A stretch of 8,266 bases of DNA, from the NCBI GenBank assembly GCA_040775095.1, contig JAXGTD010000162.1:1-8266 (forward strand), written 5' to 3'. This DNA comes from JAXGTD01 sp040775095. Its GTDB lineage: Bacteria; Pseudomonadota; Gammaproteobacteria; Chromatiales; Chromatiaceae. The notes under the pieces are model-generated. The model was not told where the DNA came from. It did no database searches and was given only the letters and a program-made list of their open reading frames with translations. Position 1 is the stretch's first letter. Each line of letters opens with the position of its first letter. Positions 5,591-8,266 of the stretch are shown here, in pieces. The translations under genes were made by a program, and so were the position numbers.

Positions 5591-5638
5591 TACACTGGCT
5601 GCAAGCCAAAGGCAAGCACAGCCGAGCCCTCCGAGTCC

Positions 5639-6220
5639 ATGACCCAATACCTGCTCCTCATCCTCGGGACCGCCCTGGTCAACAACGTGATCCTGGTCAA
5701 GTTCCTCGGCCTGTGCCCCTTCCTGGGCGTGTCCGGACGGCTCGACTCGGCCATCGGCATGGGCTTCGCGACGACCTTCGTCCTGACACTGGCCACGGTG
5801 GCGACCTGGCTCCTGGAGCGACTGGTGCTGGAACCCCTGGACATCGGCTTCCTGCGCATCCTTACATTTATCCTGGTTATCGCCGCCGTGGTGCAGTTTA
5901 CCGAGATGGTCGTACGCAAGACCTCTCCGGGGCTCTATCAGGTGCTGGGCATCTATCTGCCGCTGATCACCACCAACTGCGCCGTGATCGGGGTGGCCCT
6001 GCTCAACGTCCAATCCGGCCACGGCTTTGTCCAGAGCGTCGTTTACGGCTTCGGCTCGGCCCTCGGCTTTTCGCTGGTCATGGTCCTGTTCGCGGGTATG
6101 CGCGAACGCCTGGCCCTCGCCCAGGTGCCGGCCTCCTTCGCCGGGACGCCGATCGCCTTTATCGCCGCCGGGCTGCTCTCGCTGGCGTTCATGGGCTTCG
6201 CGGGCCTGCCAACCCACTGA
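5639..6220 (+). CDS. rnfA: RnfA, membrane subunit of the Rnf electron transport complex
   Basis: This 193-residue protein has the standard RnfA length and about six hydrophobic helices spanning the inner membrane. The Rnf complex couples an ion gradient to electron transfer between NADH and low-potential ferredoxin/flavodoxin, and in diazotrophs it feeds nitrogenase. Family hallmarks include NNVILVKFLGLCPFLGVS (15-32) and ITTNCAVIGVALLN (110-123). C26 and C114 are the conserved cysteines that, in the homologous RnfA/RnfE and NqrE/NqrD pairs, hold an intramembrane Fe-S cluster. ATG at 5639 gives the usual N-terminus (MTQYLLLILGTALVNN); its Shine-Dalgarno sequence is weak. It is the first gene after the sigma-54 promoter and precedes rnfB by 20 nt. 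Being nif-linked, it is probably the rnf1-type copy, as in Azotobacter, distinct from any housekeeping rnf/rsx operon. Confidence 0.97.
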   Translation: MTQYLLLILGTALVNNVILVKFLGLCPFLGVSGRLDSAIGMGFATTFVLTLATVATWLLERLVLEPLDIGFLRILTFILVIAAVVQFTEMVVRKTSPGLYQVLGIYLPLITTNCAVIGVALLNVQSGHGFVQSVVYGFGSALGFSLVMVLFAGMRERLALAQVPASFAGTPIAFIAAGLLSLAFMGFAGLPTH

Positions 6221-6240
6221 CCGTATCGGGAGACACCCTC

Positions 6241-6780
6241 ATGATCCTCGCCGTCGTCGCCGTCGCCACCCTCGGGCTGATCCTCGGTTGGCTGCTGGGC
6301 CTTGCCGGGCGCTACCTGAAGGTGGAGGACAATCCGCTGGAGGCGGAGATTGCCGACCTGCTGCCGGGCGCCCAGTGCGGCCAATGCGGCTACGCCGGTT
6401 GCGGCCCGGCCGCGACGGCTCTGGCAGCGGGTCAGGCCCCGGTGACGCTCTGCCCTCCGGGGGGGCGGGCACTGGCACAGGCCCTGGCGACCAAGCTCGG
6501 CGTCAGTGTTGATCTGTCCGGGATGGCCGACAAGGGACCCGCGGTAGCCCATGTCCACGAGGGGCTTTGCATCGGCTGTACCAAATGCCTCAAGCGCTGC
6601 CCTACCGATGCCATCCTCGGCGGACCGAAGATGATCCACGCGGTCTTCGCCGATGCCTGCACCGGTTGTGAGAAATGCTACGAGGTCTGCCCTACCGAAT
6701 GCATCGAGATGCGCCCGGTGACGGCGACGCTGTACACCTGGTACTGGCCAAATCCCGCTCCGGCGGTTCTCGGGAGCTGA
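6241..6780 (+). CDS. rnfB: RnfB, Fe-S subunit of the Rnf complex
   Basis: This 179-residue protein carries electrons between the other Rnf subunits and soluble ferredoxin at the membrane. An N-terminal hydrophobic helix (about 2-24) anchors it. A four-cysteine domain follows (C46, C49, C54, C71, with GAQCGQCGYAGCGPA), which binds one [4Fe-4S] cluster. Two classical [4Fe-4S] ferredoxin motifs come next: C110, C113, C116, C120 (CIGCTKCLKRCP) and C140, C143, C146, C150 (CTGCEKCYEVCP). All twelve expected ligands are present. ATG at 6241 has GGGAG 8 nt upstream. It ends 3 nt before rnfC, and length and order match nif-linked rnfABCDGE operons. Confidence 0.97.
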   Translation: MILAVVAVATLGLILGWLLGLAGRYLKVEDNPLEAEIADLLPGAQCGQCGYAGCGPAATALAAGQAPVTLCPPGGRALAQALATKLGVSVDLSGMADKGPAVAHVHEGLCIGCTKCLKRCPTDAILGGPKMIHAVFADACTGCEKCYEVCPTECIEMRPVTATLYTWYWPNPAPAVLGS

Positions 6781-6783
6781 GCC

Positions 6784-8266
6784 ATGAAGCGATTCAGGAT
6801 CCGCGGTGGCGTGCATCCACACGACCACAAGGGGTTTTCGGCCCATCTGGCCATTGAAGATCTGCCCCTGACGCCCCTGCTCCACGTCCCCATGCAACAG
6901 CACATCGGCGCCCTGGCCACGCCAGCGGTACGCCGCGGCGAGCGGGTCGCCAAGGGCCAGTTGCTGGCCTCCAGCCAGGGCACGATCTCCGCCGCGGTCC
7001 ACGCCCCGACATCCGGGCGGGTCGTCGGCATCGGTAGCTACCCGGCCCACCACGCCTCGGGGCTGTCGGTGCGGACCATCACCTTGCAACCCGACGGCGA
7101 AGACCGCTGGTCGTCGGAGCTGGAGGGGGTCGATAACCCCTTCGATCTGGACCCGGATGAGATCGCCGCCAAGGTCTCCGCCGCGGGCATCGTCGGCATG
7201 GGCGGGGCGACCTTTCCTTCGGCGGTCAAGCTCAATCTGCACAAGCGCTACGCGCTCCACACACTGGTGATCAATGGGGCCGAGTGCGAACCCTACCTGA
7301 CCTGCGACGATCGCCTGATGCGTGAGCACGCCGACCAGGTACTCGATGGGGTGCGGATCATGGCCCATGCCCTGGGGGTGTCGCGGGTACAGATCGCCAT
7401 CGAGAACAACAAACCCGAGGCCCAGGCGGCGATGCAGGCGGCCATCGACCGGTTGAGCGACCCATCCGGGCCCGGGAGTCCCGGGGCACGAGCCGGTCAT
7501 CCGGCGGGTCTGCAACCAAGCATTGCGCTGGCCAGGCTCCCAACCCGTTACCCGATGGGCTCGGAGAAGCACCTGGTCCTGGCACTGACCGGACGCGAAA
7601 CCCCTGCCCGCGGGCTCACCGCCGACATTGGCGTGGTGGTGCACAACCCGGCCACCGCCTTTGCGGTACACGAGGCCTTGCGGCTGGGCCGGCCACTGGT
7701 GTCACGGGTGGTCACGGTCACCGGCGGGGCCATCACCAACCCGAAGAATCTGCGCGTGCGCCTGGGAACACCGGTCAGTGCCCTGATCGCCTTCTGCGGC
7801 GGCTTCAAGGAGGCCCCGACGCGCCTGGTCAGCGGCGGCCCGATGATGGGACAGCCCCTGCCCAGCACCCGGGTGCCGGTGGTCAAGGGCAGTAACGGCG
7901 TGCTGGCCCTGGGCGCGGCAGAGGTCTTCGCCCGCGATCCGATGCCCTGCATCCGCTGCGCGAGCTGTGTGGGCGCCTGCCCGTGCGGACTCTTGCCGCT
8001 GGAGATGGCGGCCCATGCACGCGCCGGCGACCTGGAGGGTGCGGTGAAGCTGGGGCTGACGGACTGTATCGCCTGTGGCTCCTGCTCCTATGTCTGCCCG
8101 GCCCACATCCCCCTGGTCCAGTATTTCAACTTTGCCAAGGGCGAGATGGCCGCGCGCGGCCGCGCCAAGCAGAAGCAGACCGAGACCAAGCGCCTGGCCG
8201 AGGCCCCAAAGGCCCGTATGGACGCGCTCATGCCGGCCCAACGCGAGGCCCTGGCCCGGCGCAAGC
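6784..8266 (+). CDS. rnfC: RnfC, NADH/FMN-binding Fe-S subunit of the Rnf complex (3' end cut off)
   Basis: The frame runs from ATG at 6784 (GGGAG 7 nt upstream) through 494 codons to the window end without a stop. RnfC is the peripheral subunit that oxidises or reduces NAD(H) through FMN and passes electrons to RnfB. Visible in order: an N-terminal barrel/lipoyl-like region with GTISAAVHAPTSGRV (about 67-81); the nucleotide/FMN-binding GMGGATFPSAVKL (138-150) and NGAECEPYLTCDDRLM (164-179), as in NuoF; then a soluble-ligand-binding region; and two [4Fe-4S] motifs C389, C392, C395, C399 (CIRCASCVGACP) and C428, C431, C434, C438 (CIACGSCSYVCP). A charged lysine/arginine-rich stretch begins after about 450, as in the variable tail of gammaproteobacterial RnfC. 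A Gly/Pro/Ala-rich insertion lies at about residues 227-247. Three bases separate it from rnfB. The rest of the operon (rnfD, G, E) is expected beyond the window. Confidence 0.96.
   Translation, partial: MKRFRIRGGVHPHDHKGFSAHLAIEDLPLTPLLHVPMQQHIGALATPAVRRGERVAKGQLLASSQGTISAAVHAPTSGRVVGIGSYPAHHASGLSVRTITLQPDGEDRWSSELEGVDNPFDLDPDEIAAKVSAAGIVGMGGATFPSAVKLNLHKRYALHTLVINGAECEPYLTCDDRLMREHADQVLDGVRIMAHALGVSRVQIAIENNKPEAQAAMQAAIDRLSDPSGPGSPGARAGHPAGLQPSIALARLPTRYPMGSEKHLVLALTGRETPARGLTADIGVVVHNPATAFAVHEALRLGRPLVSRVVTVTGGAITNPKNLRVRLGTPVSALIAFCGGFKEAPTRLVSGGPMMGQPLPSTRVPVVKGSNGVLALGAAEVFARDPMPCIRCASCVGACPCGLLPLEMAAHARAGDLEGAVKLGLTDCIACGSCSYVCPAHIPLVQYFNFAKGEMAARGRAKQKQTETKRLAEAPKARMDALMPAQREALARRK

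Noticed and set aside
6043..7671. 542-codon open frame on the minus strand opposite rnfA-rnfC
   Set aside because: It is antisense to three clear Rnf genes and spans gene boundaries without a domain.

Overview
This window is a piece of a nitrogen-fixation (nif) accessory cluster from a GC-rich diazotrophic gammaproteobacterium. The adjacent nifL and nifA genes (FAD-type PAS sensor plus a NifA without the oxygen-sensing cysteine linker) and the rnf operon beside them resemble Azotobacter, Pseudomonas and purple sulfur bacteria (Chromatiaceae). A Chromatiales-like host is my best guess, but it rests on gene content and protein similarity from memory, not on a search.

Layout, left to right. (1) A rightward operon tail: the last 13 codons of an unidentified gene, a 93-residue nif-associated protein (DUF6129 type), and a 264-residue leucine-rich-repeat-variant (LRV) protein with an N-terminal four-cysteine cluster motif. 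The three genes overlap one another. (2) A gene-free stretch of about 400 bp (1105-1512) with one NifA-type upstream activator sequence (UAS), a GC-rich hairpin, a long interrupted palindrome and a weak sigma-54 promoter candidate. (3) A small rightward Rieske [2Fe-2S] protein gene. (4) The leftward nifL-nifA operon, translationally coupled by an ATGA overlap, convergent with the Rieske gene. (5) A 341-bp divergent control region (5298-5638) with a sigma-54 promoter facing each way and two perfect TGT-N10-ACA NifA sites between them. (6) The rightward rnfA-rnfB-rnfC operon, with rnfC cut by the window end.

How the parts fit: NifL senses redox/energy and nitrogen status and restrains NifA. NifA with sigma-54 RNA polymerase would activate rnf, plausibly its own nifLA operon, and possibly the Rieske gene. 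Rnf is a membrane ion-driven complex that moves electrons from NADH to low-potential ferredoxin/flavodoxin for nitrogenase. The LRV, DUF6129 and Rieske proteins are accessory proteins of unknown exact role; two of the three appear to carry Fe-S clusters.

The most interesting points are the shared bidirectional NifA control region, the NifA site upstream of a Rieske protein with an unusual cysteine-rich insertion, the replaced phospho-acceptor histidine in NifL, and the palindromes in the Rieske leader. No CRISPR array, tRNA, rRNA or insertion sequence was seen.
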